Positions 7,999-16,913 of a stretch of 64,000 bases of DNA are shown here, piece after piece. Position numbers and translations under genes: made by a program. Under the pieces are notes generated by a model that ran no database searches, was not told the DNA's origin, and saw nothing but the letters and a program-made list of their open reading frames with translations. Position 1 is the stretch's first letter. The number at the start of each line of letters is the position of its first letter. The stretch comes from Streptomyces adelaidensis (GTDB taxonomy: Bacteria > Actinomycetota > Actinomycetes > Streptomycetales > Streptomycetaceae): NCBI RefSeq assembly GCF_016598475.1, contig NZ_JAEMUX010000022.1, forward strand, positions 53,328-117,327, given 5' to 3'.

Positions 7999-8586
7999 GT
8001 GCCCCAGATCCCTGAGAAGATCCACGAGTTGACCGTCGGCCAGCTGTCCGCCCGTAGTGGTGCCGCCGTCTCCGCCCTGCACTTCTACGAGTCCAAGGGG
8101 CTGATCAGCAGCCGCCGCACCACGGGCAACCAGCGTCGCTACAGCCGTGACGCCCTGCGCCGCGTCGCCTTCGTACGGGCCGCGCAGCGCGTCGGCATCC
8201 CGCTCGCCACGATCCGTGAGGCGCTCGCCGAACTGCCCGAGGGCCGGACGCCCACCCGTGAGGACTGGGCCCATCTCTCCGAGACCTGGCGCTCCGAGCT
8301 GGACGAACGGATCAAGCAGCTCAACCGGCTGCGCGACCACCTCACCGACTGCATCGGCTGCGGCTGTCTCTCCCTCGCCACCTGTGTGCTGTCCAACCCC
8401 GACGACGCCTTCGGCGAACAGCGCAGCGGCTCCCGCCTCATGGTCGAGCGCCGGACCGCCGCCGCACGGGAGGGGACACGGCAGGAGCCACGTCCGCAGG
8501 CGTCGACCCCGCCGGGCCGGGCGCCGGAACAGGAGGACCCTACTCGTACTCGGTCCCGCCCTTGCGCGTCAGATACGCCGGGCTGA
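7999..8586 (+). CDS. soxR: Redox-sensing MerR-family regulator SoxR
   Basis: 195 residues. The N-terminal winged helix-turn-helix (LTVGQLSARSGAAVSALHFY) is followed by a dimerisation helix and the [2Fe-2S] cluster loop CIGCGCLSLATC, with the C-x2-C-x-C-x5-C spacing diagnostic of SoxR. In Streptomyces SoxR responds to redox-active compounds such as actinorhodin and controls a small export/oxidoreductase regulon, not a superoxide regulon. GTG at 7999 (PQIPEKIHEL) matches the known N-terminus. The C-terminal 40 residues are a poorly conserved basic tail, and the last 47 bp overlap the convergent RNA ligase gene. Confidence 0.95.
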   Translation: MPQIPEKIHELTVGQLSARSGAAVSALHFYESKGLISSRRTTGNQRRYSRDALRRVAFVRAAQRVGIPLATIREALAELPEGRTPTREDWAHLSETWRSELDERIKQLNRLRDHLTDCIGCGCLSLATCVLSNPDDAFGEQRSGSRLMVERRTAAAREGTRQEPRPQASTPPGRAPEQEDPTRTRSRPCASDTPG

Positions 8587-9616
8587 CCGCCTTCGCGATG
8601 GCCCGCCCGCCGGTCACCGGGCTGTACCGCTCGGCGGCCGGCCGGATCACGACGCCCTCGCGCAGGTGCAGGCCGCGCCCGGAGACCGTCTCCCGGCCGG
8701 TGGCCACCCCCAGGACCCGGTCGACGGCGTAGGGGCCCTCGTAAAGCACCGGTACGAGGGGCAGTTCCCCGGTGAGCAGCTCGGACAGCTCCGCCGGGTC
8801 CAGTCGGCGGACGTGGCCGTCGATCTCCGCGGAGACGTCGAACACCGCGTAACCGAGGGTGTCGCGGCGGCCGTCGGCGCCGTACGTCAGGTCCTGCACC
8901 CCGGCGCCGTAGACCTCGCCGAAGATGCCGATCCGGCGTGCCCCGAGGCGTTCGGCGAGCCGGGACGCGGTCGCGGCGACCCCGTGGGAGTGGACGGCGC
9001 GCCAGTACAGGTTGCGCGGATCCTCCTTCAGGGCGAGGGACTTCGACCCGAAGCCCTTCGAGGAGACCTGCACGCGGCCGTCCTCGGCGAAGTACGTCAC
9101 CAGACCGGCCGTGCCGTGCAGCTTCTCGGTGAGGACGACGGGCTCGCCGGGCGTGAAGATGTCGGGGTAGCGCTGGATGTTCTCGATGTCGACCCACGGC
9201 AGCAGATCTGGCGCCGGCTCGACCTCGCCGCTCATCGTCGGGGGGATCGGCGGCACCCACTTGACGATGCCGAGCCGCTCCGCGAAGTCCGTACCGTCCG
9301 TGACGGCGGCCGACAGGTCCTCCTCCGCCAGCGCCCGCGGGCGGCACACGATGCCCTGCGACAGCTCGCCCCGCAGCCGTACCGCCTTCACCCGGTCCGC
9401 CCCGCTGCCCGCCAGCCGCCCGGTCAGCCCCAGCTCCTCGATCAGCGCGGCCGGGAGCACGGACTGCTCCGGGATGTACACGGCGGTATCACCGGTGCGG
9501 TACACACCCTTGGCCACGACGGCCCGGTACAGGCCCACCTGGGCCAGTTCGAGCGCGTCGGCGTCGGGGTGTTCGTGGATCGTCAGCACTTCGGCGGTGA
9601 CACGCAGCGTCGACAT
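8540..9616 (-). CDS. ATP-dependent RNA ligase, Rnl5 (DraRnl-like) family
   Basis: 358 residues. An N-terminal OB-like module (about 1-120) precedes the nucleotidyltransferase domain, the reverse of most ligases and typical of the Deinococcus DraRnl type. Motif I is TEKLHGT with Lys165 as the AMP-accepting nucleophile, followed by a FGEVYG motif (IIIa-like), a VFDV motif (IV-like) and EGVVIRP ending in KAVS (motif V). DraRnl seals 3'-OH/5'-phosphate nicks in RNA strands on a bridging template. The cellular role in Streptomyces is unknown, with RNA repair the obvious guess. It is monocistronic, convergent with soxR (47-bp overlap) and divergent from a protein of unknown function. Confidence 0.85.
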   Translation of the reverse strand: MSTLRVTAEVLTIHEHPDADALELAQVGLYRAVVAKGVYRTGDTAVYIPEQSVLPAALIEELGLTGRLAGSGADRVKAVRLRGELSQGIVCRPRALAEEDLSAAVTDGTDFAERLGIVKWVPPIPPTMSGEVEPAPDLLPWVDIENIQRYPDIFTPGEPVVLTEKLHGTAGLVTYFAEDGRVQVSSKGFGSKSLALKEDPRNLYWRAVHSHGVAATASRLAERLGARRIGIFGEVYGAGVQDLTYGADGRRDTLGYAVFDVSAEIDGHVRRLDPAELSELLTGELPLVPVLYEGPYAVDRVLGVATGRETVSGRGLHLREGVVIRPAAERYSPVTGGRAIAKAVSPAYLTRKGGTEYE

Positions 9617-9844
9617 CGGGCTCTCCTCGGTTCCTGGGCGCTCTCAGGGCTGTTCCATCACCTCCAACTGTCCGTACGGGAAAGGGGTGGAGCGATCGGA
9701 TTTGCCGCTGCTAGGGTCGCTCCGCCCTCGACCAACCTGTGCATACGGAGAGTCGACCGCTCCGCGGAACCTCCTTCGCCCAGGGTGTGTCATGAACACA
9801 GAGGAGGCACCACGGCACGGCCTCCACCGAGGGAAGGGGCACCG

Positions 9845-10366
9845 ATGAGCGTCATCATCAGTTCGCTGAAGTGGGAGAAGGCGCACTCGGGCGTGCAGAA
9901 GATCACCTACGACTCGGACGGCTACCACCTCGTACGCTTCCCGTACGCCGCGACGGAGGAGTCGTACGACCCGTGGAAGATGCATGATCCGGCGCACGGC
10001 GGCGAGACCGCGTCGAAGTTCCCCGACGCGCGCTCCGGACTGATCTGGCCCAGCCACGACGGCTGGGGCGTGCTGTCCGCGATGGTCTTCTGGGAGGCGG
10101 ACCCCAAGACGCTGGAGTACCGGGCCCGCTTCGTGCGTGATCCGCTGAACATGACGAAGAAGAAGTACGACTCGACCGGCACCACGGACAGCGCGGCCAC
10201 CCGGGGCGGCCAGTACCGCACCTACATGTGGCAGATGTTCGTGCACAAGGGGACGCCGCTCGGCCTGAAGATATCCGCGCGTGGGCTGGGGGGCACCAAG
10301 CGGGCCACGGCGCTCATCCTCGCCGAGTTCAAGCTCGCCATCCACACGGACGTCAAGAAGCCGTAA
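9845..10366 (+). CDS. Conserved hypothetical protein, 173 residues
   Basis: I do not recognise this family. The protein is soluble, lacks a signal peptide or membrane segment, and is rich in Trp, Tyr and Lys (SLKWEKAHSG, DGWGVLSAMVFWEADP, QYRTYMWQMFVHKG). The composition suggests a compact beta-rich fold. The C-terminus is basic and ends DVKKP. ATG at 9845 has GAAGGGG 5-9 nt upstream; the frame is open much further upstream but only as a GC artefact. It is divergent from the RNA ligase over a 228-bp spacer and ends before a hairpin. Codon use is ordinary for the chromosome, so it is probably a real lineage gene. Confidence 0.7.
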   Translation: MSVIISSLKWEKAHSGVQKITYDSDGYHLVRFPYAATEESYDPWKMHDPAHGGETASKFPDARSGLIWPSHDGWGVLSAMVFWEADPKTLEYRARFVRDPLNMTKKKYDSTGTTDSAATRGGQYRTYMWQMFVHKGTPLGLKISARGLGGTKRATALILAEFKLAIHTDVKKP

Positions 10367-10414
10367 TCGTCTCGGACTGTGGTCGTCCCGCTCTGCCTGC
10401 GCGCCGTTCCTACA

Positions 10415-10444
10415 CGGGGGTGCGGCATCCCCGGCGCACCCCCG
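10415..10444. terminator. Terminator hairpin
   Basis: Perfect 10-bp arms (CGGGGGTGCG/CGCACCCCCG) with a 10-nt loop, between two convergent genes. Confidence 0.6.
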
Positions 10445-10449
10445 CCGTG

Positions 10450-11052
10450 CTACGCCGACACCAGTAGCCGTCCGCGCCTGGACTCCGCCAGGGCCTCGGG
10501 CGTGAGGACCGGTCGTGGCACCACGATTCCGCACTCCGTGCAGACCGGGCCCGAGGACGGTTCGTGGGCCAGGTCGTACAGCCAGACGAGGCGCTCGCCC
10601 TCGCACACCGGGCAGGTCGAGCCCGGTTCGCGCTCCAGCGCGGCGATGAGCCGGCGCAGCACCTCCGCCAGTGGTTCATGGGGATGGACCTTCGGGTCGT
10701 CGCACCAGGCGACTCCGAACCCGCCCCAGGTCAGCCGGTGCCAGTCGTCGACACTGCCCGGCCTGCGCAGCCCGTCGTGCTTCTCCTTCTTGCGGCGCTG
10801 CGCGAACTGCACCTCGTAGTCGAGCCAGACCGAGCGGGCCTCCTCCAACTCGTCCAGTGCGGCCACGAGCCGCGCTGGATCGGGGTTGCGGTCCTCGGGG
10901 CCGAACCCGGCCCGTGAACTCAAGTGGTCCCAGGTCGCCCGATGTCCATAAGGGGCGAACCTCTCAAGGCACTTGCGCAGCGAATAACGCCGCAGCGCCA
11001 GATCGCACCGGGGATCTCGCACCTGTCTTGCCAGACTCCGGAAACCGGCCAT
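10450..11052 (-). CDS. Hypothetical protein with C-terminal zinc ribbon
   Basis: 200 residues, family not recognised. The N-terminal two thirds is basic and helical (RSLARQVRDP, AQRRKKEKHDG). The C-terminal part carries a plausible zinc ribbon, CPVC at about residue 147 and CTEC about 25 residues later, flanked by ERLVWLYDLA and GIVVPRPVL. Such ribbons bind nucleic acid or protein partners. There is no enzymatic motif. It is transcribed alone, convergent with the 173-residue protein and divergent from the secreted acylase. It could instead be a structural protein with a metal site; function is unknown. Confidence 0.7.
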   Translation of the reverse strand: MAGFRSLARQVRDPRCDLALRRYSLRKCLERFAPYGHRATWDHLSSRAGFGPEDRNPDPARLVAALDELEEARSVWLDYEVQFAQRRKKEKHDGLRRPGSVDDWHRLTWGGFGVAWCDDPKVHPHEPLAEVLRRLIAALEREPGSTCPVCEGERLVWLYDLAHEPSSGPVCTECGIVVPRPVLTPEALAESRRGRLLVSA

Positions 11053-11443
11053 CGCCCTGCACCTCCGTCACACCTGCACCTGTACTTCGGTCACTTCGGC
11101 GTCGTCGTAGGGGACGTCGCCGAATAGACGTATCGACACGCGATTCGGCTCCATCCGATTTCCGATGACCTCCATAAGTCGTCTGCTGAGCCGTTCACGG
11201 ACCGTTCCTGTCTACGTCTGGCTGTCTCTGTCTTCTTCTGCCTTCTTCTTGTCTGCTTACGACTACTTCTGAGTACCTGTTCACGCTGTCAGTCATCTGT
11301 CCGATGGCTGGGGTGTCCGCTGTCGGTCCGGCGCCGCCCGGGGAGTGGCGGCACGGTGATCGCGAAAACGTGACGCATGTTCATCTTCAATCCCGGGGAT
11401 ACCGGCGGTAACATCCGGCCCATCCCCGTCGGGAGGAGCTGCC
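11053..11443. other. 391-bp spacer with pyrimidine-rich tract
   Basis: There is no convincing gene. 11221-11256 is a nearly pure pyrimidine run of CTGTCTCTGTCTTCTT type, unusual in this DNA. TTCGGCG and CGCCGAA arms near 11093-11125 could pair. The acylase promoter must lie here. A Shine-Dalgarno sequence (GGGAGGAGC) is present just before 11444. Confidence 0.5.
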
Positions 11444-14263
11444 ATGCACTGGCGCACCCCACGCACCACACTGGACAGACTGAGAACTCCCCGTAGATTC
11501 CCGGAGTTCCTCAAGGCCGCTTCCATATGCGCACTCGTTGCCGGTCTTTTGTCGCCTCTTTCCCCGGCTTCCCAGGCGGCGGCCGCCGACACACAGGCCG
11601 TCGACACACAGGCCGTCGAGGCCGCGGCGGTCACCGACCACTGCGGCGGACAGTGCTCCGACATCCTGCCGCCCGGCCAGAACGGCAACGCCACCCTCGC
11701 CCAGATCCTCCTCAACCAGGCCTTCGGCTCGATGCCCGAGAACGCGAGCAACCAGCTCGGGCCCTACAACAACCTGGCCACCGGCTACTCGGGGCTCACC
11801 AACGCCACGATCAACACCTTCTTCAACGACGCCTCCTTCGGTGTCGCCGCCGACCAGGTCGCCTCCACGCTGAGTCCGGCGGGCCGCACCGACGTCACGA
11901 TCGTCCGCGACAAGAAGACCGGTGTGCCGCACATCACGGGCACCACCCGCTACGGCACCGAGTTCGGCGCGGGCTACGCCGCCGCCCAGGACCGGCTGTG
12001 GCTGATGGACGTCTTCCGGCACGTCGGCCGCGGCAAGCTGACCCCGTTCGCGGGCGGCGCCGCCTCCAACCAGGGTCTTGAGCAGGAGTTCTGGCGGCAC
12101 GCGCCGTACACCGAGGCCGACCTGCAGGCCCAGATCGACAAGGCGGTCGCCACCAACGGGGAGCGCGGCCAGCTGGCCCTCGCCGACGTCAACGCCTACG
12201 TGGCCGGCATCAACGCCTACATCGACGCCTCCGACAGCGGCCGCTACTACCCCGGCGAGTACGTCCTGACCGGCCACAAGGACTCCGTCACCAACGCCGG
12301 CACCATCGAGAAGTTCAAGTCCACCGACCTGGTCGCCCTGGCCTCCGTCATCGGCGCCCTCTTCGGCTCCGGGGGCGGCGGCGAGGTCAACAACGCCCTC
12401 TCACTGCTGGCCGCCCAGGAGCAGTACGGCGTCACCGAGGGCACCGAGGTCTGGGAGTCCTTCCGCGAGCGCAACGACCCCGAGGCCGCCCTCACCGTCC
12501 ACGACGGCAGCTTCCCCTACGCCACCAAGCCCGCCGCCGCGCAGGGCACTGCCCTGCCCGACGACAGCTCGGTCACCGAGGAGCCGCTGGTCTACGACCG
12601 CACCGGCAGCGCGGCCACGACCGCCTCCACGAGCGTCTCCTCCGAGGCCACCGAGAGCGCCCTCAGCTCCGCCCGGCGCGGCATGTCCAACGCCCTCGTC
12701 GTCAGCGGCGAACACACCGCGAGCGGCCACCCCGTCGCCGTGTTCGGCCCCCAGACCGGCTACTTCGCGCCCCAACTCCTCATGCTCCAGGAGATCCAGG
12801 GCCCGGGCATCAGCGCCCGCGGCGCCTCCTTCGCGGGCCTGAGCATGTACGTCGAACTCGGCCGCGGCCAGGACTACGCCTGGAGCGCCACCACCTCCGG
12901 CCAGGACATCATCGACGCGTACGCCGTCGAGCTGTGCCAGGACGACGTCCACTACCTGTACCACGGCACCTGCACGGCGATGGAGAAGATCGAGCAGACC
13001 AACGCCTGGAAGCCGACCACCGCCGACGACACCCCGGCCGGCTCGTACCGCATGCAGGTCTGGCGCACCAAGTACGGCCCCGTCACGCACCGCGCCACGG
13101 TCGGCGGCAAGAAGGTCGCCTACACCACCCTGCGCTCCTCGTACCTGAACGAGGCCGAGTCGATCATCGGCTTCCAGATGCTGAACGACCCGGACTACGT
13201 CAAGGGCCCGGAGACCTTCCAGAAGGCCGTCCAGAACATCAACTACACCTTCAACTGGTTCTACGCCGACTCCAGTCACACCGCCTACTACAACAGCGGC
13301 GACAATCCGGTCCGCGCCACGAGCGTCGACCCCGAGTTCCCGGCCTGGGCGCAGGCGGCCTACGAGTGGCGGGGCTGGAACCCGACCACCAACACCGCCG
13401 ACTACACCGCGCCCTCCGCCCACCCCAACTCCGTCGACCAGGACTACTACATCTCCTGGAACAACAAGCAGGCGAAGGACTACACCACCGCACCCTGGGG
13501 CAACGGCTCCGTGCACCGCGGCAACCTCCTCGACGACCGGGTGAAGCGGCTGGTCGCCGCGGGCGGGGTCACCAGGGCCTCGCTGACCAAGGCCATGGCC
13601 GAGGCGGGCCTGGCCGACCTGCGGGCCGAGGACGTCGTCCCCGACCTGCTGAAGGTCATCAACAGCAGCACGGTCACGGACTCCACGGCCGCCGCCGCCG
13701 TCACCAAGCTCCAGACCTGGATCACGGCGGGCTCGAAACGCACGGAGACCTCCGCCGGCTCCAAGACCTACGCCAACGCCGAGGCGATCCGCATCCTGGA
13801 CGCCTGGTGGCCACTGCTGGTGAAGGCCGAGTTCGAACCCGGCCTCGGCACCGACCTGTACACCGCCATCACCGCCAACCTGCCCGTCGACGAGTCCCCG
13901 TCGGCCGCCCACGGCCCGACCGGCGCCCACGCCGGCAGCTCCTTCCAGTACGGCTGGTGGAGCTATGTCGACAAGGACATCCGCTCGGTGCTCGGCGAGA
14001 CGGTGCGGGGCCCGCTGGAGAACCAGTACTGCGGCGGCGGCAGCCTCAGTGCCTGCCGCACCCTCCTGATCAACACCCTCAAGGAGGCGGCCGGCAAGAC
14101 CGCCGCCCAGGTCTACCCGGGCGACGCATACTGCTCGGCGGGCGACCAGTGGTGCGCCGACTCGATCGTCCAGCAGCCCCTGGGAGGCATCAAGCACAAC
14201 CAGATCAGCTGGCAGAACCGGCCCACCTACCAGCAGGTCGTGGAGTTCACCTCGCACCGGTAG
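11444..14263 (+). CDS. Secreted penicillin acylase family protein (AHL/penicillin acylase)
   Basis: 939 residues. A long signal peptide (FLKAASICALVAGLLSPLSP, cleavage near SQAAAA) exports it. It is an Ntn-hydrolase precursor: an alpha-chain region with YGTEFGAGYAAAQDRLWLMD, then a spacer, then Ser415 in GMSNALVVSGEHTASG, which becomes the N-terminal nucleophile of the beta chain after self-cleavage. Family members hydrolyse amide bonds of penicillins, acyl-homoserine lactones or lipopeptide tails; the Streptomyces relative AhlM cleaves AHLs. The length suits this group, but the substrate cannot be fixed. It is a single gene ended by a 16-bp hairpin and may act in quorum quenching or lipopeptide turnover. 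Confidence 0.92.
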   Translation: MHWRTPRTTLDRLRTPRRFPEFLKAASICALVAGLLSPLSPASQAAAADTQAVDTQAVEAAAVTDHCGGQCSDILPPGQNGNATLAQILLNQAFGSMPENASNQLGPYNNLATGYSGLTNATINTFFNDASFGVAADQVASTLSPAGRTDVTIVRDKKTGVPHITGTTRYGTEFGAGYAAAQDRLWLMDVFRHVGRGKLTPFAGGAASNQGLEQEFWRHAPYTEADLQAQIDKAVATNGERGQLALADVNAYVAGINAYIDASDSGRYYPGEYVLTGHKDSVTNAGTIEKFKSTDLVALASVIGALFGSGGGGEVNNALSLLAAQEQYGVTEGTEVWESFRERNDPEAALTVHDGSFPYATKPAAAQGTALPDDSSVTEEPLVYDRTGSAATTASTSVSSEATESALSSARRGMSNALVVSGEHTASGHPVAVFGPQTGYFAPQLLMLQEIQGPGISARGASFAGLSMYVELGRGQDYAWSATTSGQDIIDAYAVELCQDDVHYLYHGTCTAMEKIEQTNAWKPTTADDTPAGSYRMQVWRTKYGPVTHRATVGGKKVAYTTLRSSYLNEAESIIGFQMLNDPDYVKGPETFQKAVQNINYTFNWFYADSSHTAYYNSGDNPVRATSVDPEFPAWAQAAYEWRGWNPTTNTADYTAPSAHPNSVDQDYYISWNNKQAKDYTTAPWGNGSVHRGNLLDDRVKRLVAAGGVTRASLTKAMAEAGLADLRAEDVVPDLLKVINSSTVTDSTAAAAVTKLQTWITAGSKRTETSAGSKTYANAEAIRILDAWWPLLVKAEFEPGLGTDLYTAITANLPVDESPSAAHGPTGAHAGSSFQYGWWSYVDKDIRSVLGETVRGPLENQYCGGGSLSACRTLLINTLKEAAGKTAAQVYPGDAYCSAGDQWCADSIVQQPLGGIKHNQISWQNRPTYQQVVEFTSHR

Positions 14264-14283
14264 GGCCGACTCGTTTCACGTCT

Positions 14284-14327
14284 GACCTCCGATGCGGTGT
14301 GTCCGGACCTTCACCGCATCGGAGGTC
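14284..14327. terminator. Bidirectional terminator after the acylase
   Basis: Perfect 16-bp arms (GACCTCCGATGCGGTG and complement) with a 12-nt loop, between the convergent acylase and Hsp90-like genes. Confidence 0.75.
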
Positions 14328-14346
14328 TCCGTGTGCCACGCCCGGA

Positions 14347-16683
14347 CTAGTGGGGCGCGGGACGCGGCACGTGTGCCAGGGCCGTTCTGATCGTCTCGGC
14401 GGGGTCGGGGACAGGGATGCCGAGTTGTTGCAGCAGTGAGGCGATGTTCGCGATGCCGGTGCGTTTGCGCAGCGCGGTCTCGAGCAGGTACTGGAGAGGG
14501 AACTGTTGGACTTCCGGCGTGTCTCCCTCGTCCAACTCATGCGCGCGCATGAGCCTGAGTGCCTCGCTGAACGAGAGGCCCTTCGGCAGGCCGTCGTGAG
14601 ATGTGGGGATGTGGTAGGCGTGCAGTCGCTTCACGACAGAGGTCGGACTGACCCCTGCTTCATGTGCGGCCAGCAGCACGAAACTGAGCGGCACGACGTC
14701 TCCCGCATCGACGAGCCACCAGTTGCCTGGGCCGTTCTCGTGGAAGATCTCATGGTCCAGCCCGGTCGGACGAGGCGGAACGTCCATGGGGACGTCGAAG
14801 CCGTAGGCGCGCAGCCTGCCGAGCTTGTAACGCACCTCCTCCAGGTCCTCCGCCTGGCTGAACACATGGCCGTACGTCAAGCGGTCCTGTCGGGTGAGGA
14901 ACCCACCGTAGAGCTCGTCGTACAGCAGCCAGATGTCGTCAGGGGTGGCATCGGCGGGGAACGGCTCGGGACGTGCGAATCCGAGGGCGTCGTATTTCGT
15001 CAACACCTCTGACGGCTCCAGCTCAAGCCGCTCCGCCACGTCCAGCACATAACCCGGCGGTGGCGGCTGGGTCCCGTCCAGCCAGGGTCGCCTCCCTTTC
15101 CCGTCGGTGCCCAGCAGGACAAGGGTCTCCTCCGACGGGCGCTCCGGCAGCCGACCGGCATCGGTCCGCAGACCGTGTGCCGCGAGCATGCGACACACCT
15201 GGGGCACGGGGATGTCCAGCCTGACGCTCGCATGCGCGATGTGTCCGAGGGGGACCACGGCATCGGGTGCGAGACAGCCCGCCGATCTGTCTTCCGGGTT
15301 GAGCCAGAGCAGGTCGTCCTTCTCGGCCGCCTCGCACATCGCCACGATGTCGTCCGCCACGTGGAGCCCGAAGCCCCGGAGGAACCCGGCTGTCGCGGTG
15401 ACGCCCTTCCTGGTGCGCTCGGTCGCCAGCATGAGATCGGCGGACGTCACGGGCTCGGCTCTGGAGAGGGAAGCGGGGTGTCTTCCGTCGAGCGCCGCGC
15501 TGTCGGCCGTGGTGAGCTGGGCGTCGTCCGACCAGTACCGAGGATCGTGGGCGGGGAATCCCAGGTCGGTCAGCCGCTGGGCCACCTCGCGTCCGGTCCA
15601 CTGCAAGGTGTCGGCCGCACTCGCCATGTTCCTCAGACCCGGCGCGGTTTCGCGCCAGGATCGGCCCCCGCCGGAGGTCTGGAGGAGCCACTGGTCGGAC
15701 GGTGTCGGCCTGCGCAGGGGCCCGGCGTCCTCGATCTCCGGACACAGTTCGGCCAGCTTCCGCAGGGCCGCGCGCGGGCGACGGGCGAGAACTCTCCAGA
15801 GATGGATGTGGTCCGGGGCGTACCCGTGCGGACGGTCCCAGGAACCGGCGTAACCCCGGGTCTCGCCATAGCGGTTGCTCGGCACGAGGAAGAGATCGGC
15901 CGGGAAGAACCCGTGTTGTGCGTCGCCGAACACCATCCCCTGGAATGTCATCTCCCTGCCGTCCGAGGTGAACGTCGACGTGACGATGTCGCCCAGCGTC
16001 GCACTGCCGTCGGCCACGGCGGAGAGCCATTCGAAGGTCGCCAGCGGCGCATCGCCTCGCGTGAGGACGCAGGTGGCCGTCTCCAGCAGTTCCGAGACCG
16101 TCGAGGCCACGTCGTCGATGACGTTTCTGCGGTCCACCGACAGCCGGGCCGGGGACGAATCGCCGCGGAGATTGACGACGGCGCCCGTCAGCCCGGAGCC
16201 ACTCGACGAGAGCACGCCCTTGCGGACCGTCGGCTCCACGAGCAGGCCGTCCACCAGGAGGGCGCCACCCTTTTCGCACCAGACGACCTGTGGATCAACG
16301 GAGTCGGGCGGCCAGTACACGTGGTGTCCGTGCGCGTTGAGCTCGAAGCCCTCCCGGTGGCTCGTGTCCTGCCTCGTCTTGAGCCGCCCAGCTTCCCAGA
16401 CACTGGCCACGGCGCCGTGCCGGGCGGTCGTGGGGAATTCGGCGATGGCGAGGAGACGTTCCAGCACATCGACGTTGGACCAGGAACCAGGGTCGACGTC
16501 GGCCCGCAGATAGAGCCGTACGCGCGTCCCCGGCTCGCTGCCACGCGCCGCGGTCCGCACGATCCTGAACAGATGCCCCGGCCCGCAGATGGACACCTCG
16601 AGCACCGGCCCCGGAACACCGTCCGCTCCCATCCGGCACGTGGTCACACGGATCTCGTCGGCGAGCATGAAGTAGCTCAGCAC
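14347..16683 (-). CDS. Hsp90-like/wHTH conflict-type protein, N-terminally truncated
   Basis: 778 residues starting at a GTG. It opens with LSYFMLADEIRVTT, which in intact GHKL/Hsp90-like proteins follows directly after the GxFGIG glycine motif. The ATP-binding N-terminus, with its Asn and DxGxG motifs, is therefore missing. The middle (to about 330) resembles the Hsp90-like second domain. The C-terminal half holds repeated winged-helix-like units of the type EVAQRLTDLGFPAHDP and RMLAAHGLRTDAGRL, as in actinobacterial wHTH-Hsp90 proteins proposed to act in biological conflict or NTP-dependent signalling. The cut is abrupt and out of frame with the upstream DNA. It is probably a deletion relic and unlikely to bind ATP; it could be called a pseudogene. 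Confidence 0.65.
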   Translation of the reverse strand: MLSYFMLADEIRVTTCRMGADGVPGPVLEVSICGPGHLFRIVRTAARGSEPGTRVRLYLRADVDPGSWSNVDVLERLLAIAEFPTTARHGAVASVWEAGRLKTRQDTSHREGFELNAHGHHVYWPPDSVDPQVVWCEKGGALLVDGLLVEPTVRKGVLSSSGSGLTGAVVNLRGDSSPARLSVDRRNVIDDVASTVSELLETATCVLTRGDAPLATFEWLSAVADGSATLGDIVTSTFTSDGREMTFQGMVFGDAQHGFFPADLFLVPSNRYGETRGYAGSWDRPHGYAPDHIHLWRVLARRPRAALRKLAELCPEIEDAGPLRRPTPSDQWLLQTSGGGRSWRETAPGLRNMASAADTLQWTGREVAQRLTDLGFPAHDPRYWSDDAQLTTADSAALDGRHPASLSRAEPVTSADLMLATERTRKGVTATAGFLRGFGLHVADDIVAMCEAAEKDDLLWLNPEDRSAGCLAPDAVVPLGHIAHASVRLDIPVPQVCRMLAAHGLRTDAGRLPERPSEETLVLLGTDGKGRRPWLDGTQPPPPGYVLDVAERLELEPSEVLTKYDALGFARPEPFPADATPDDIWLLYDELYGGFLTRQDRLTYGHVFSQAEDLEEVRYKLGRLRAYGFDVPMDVPPRPTGLDHEIFHENGPGNWWLVDAGDVVPLSFVLLAAHEAGVSPTSVVKRLHAYHIPTSHDGLPKGLSFSEALRLMRAHELDEGDTPEVQQFPLQYLLETALRKRTGIANIASLLQQLGIPVPDPAETIRTALAHVPRPAPH

Positions 16684-16784
16684 GCCGAATGAAAGTGGAT
16701 GTCCCTGATCGTTCCGGCCTGGACGAGTGGTCCTTTGACCACCGCGTCACCGCCCACGATGTTGGGGCTGCCGCCCTCAATCAA
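16677..16784 (-). CDS. Small ORF with RHIM/BASS-like amyloid-signalling motif
   Basis: 35 codons from TTG at 16784, preceded by a strong Shine-Dalgarno (AGGGAGAGG) 4-5 nt away. The peptide contains GPLVQAGTIRDIHFH. The V-Q-A-G...I/V-H-F-H pattern is the glycine/glutamine-containing motif found at N-termini of many actinobacterial NLR-like and effector proteins and compared with mammalian RHIM amyloid motifs. The stop (TGCTGA) overlaps the GTG of the truncated Hsp90-like frame. It may be a genuine small gene or the leftover N-terminus of a protein fused out of frame by a deletion. An in-frame HDLTAFVYILPEHRKG stretch ends just before it, possibly another gene remnant. Confidence 0.4.
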   Translation of the reverse strand: MIEGGSPNIVGGDAVVKGPLVQAGTIRDIHFHSAC

Positions 16785-16913
16785 CCTGCCTCTCCCTTCC
16801 GGTGCTCCGGAAGAATGTAGACGAACGCCGTCAGGTCGTGGCCCGCTCGGATACGTCGATGACGGGCCCGGCGAGTACAGGCCCCCTGGGCCGTGTCGCC
16901 GCTCGGGCCACCG

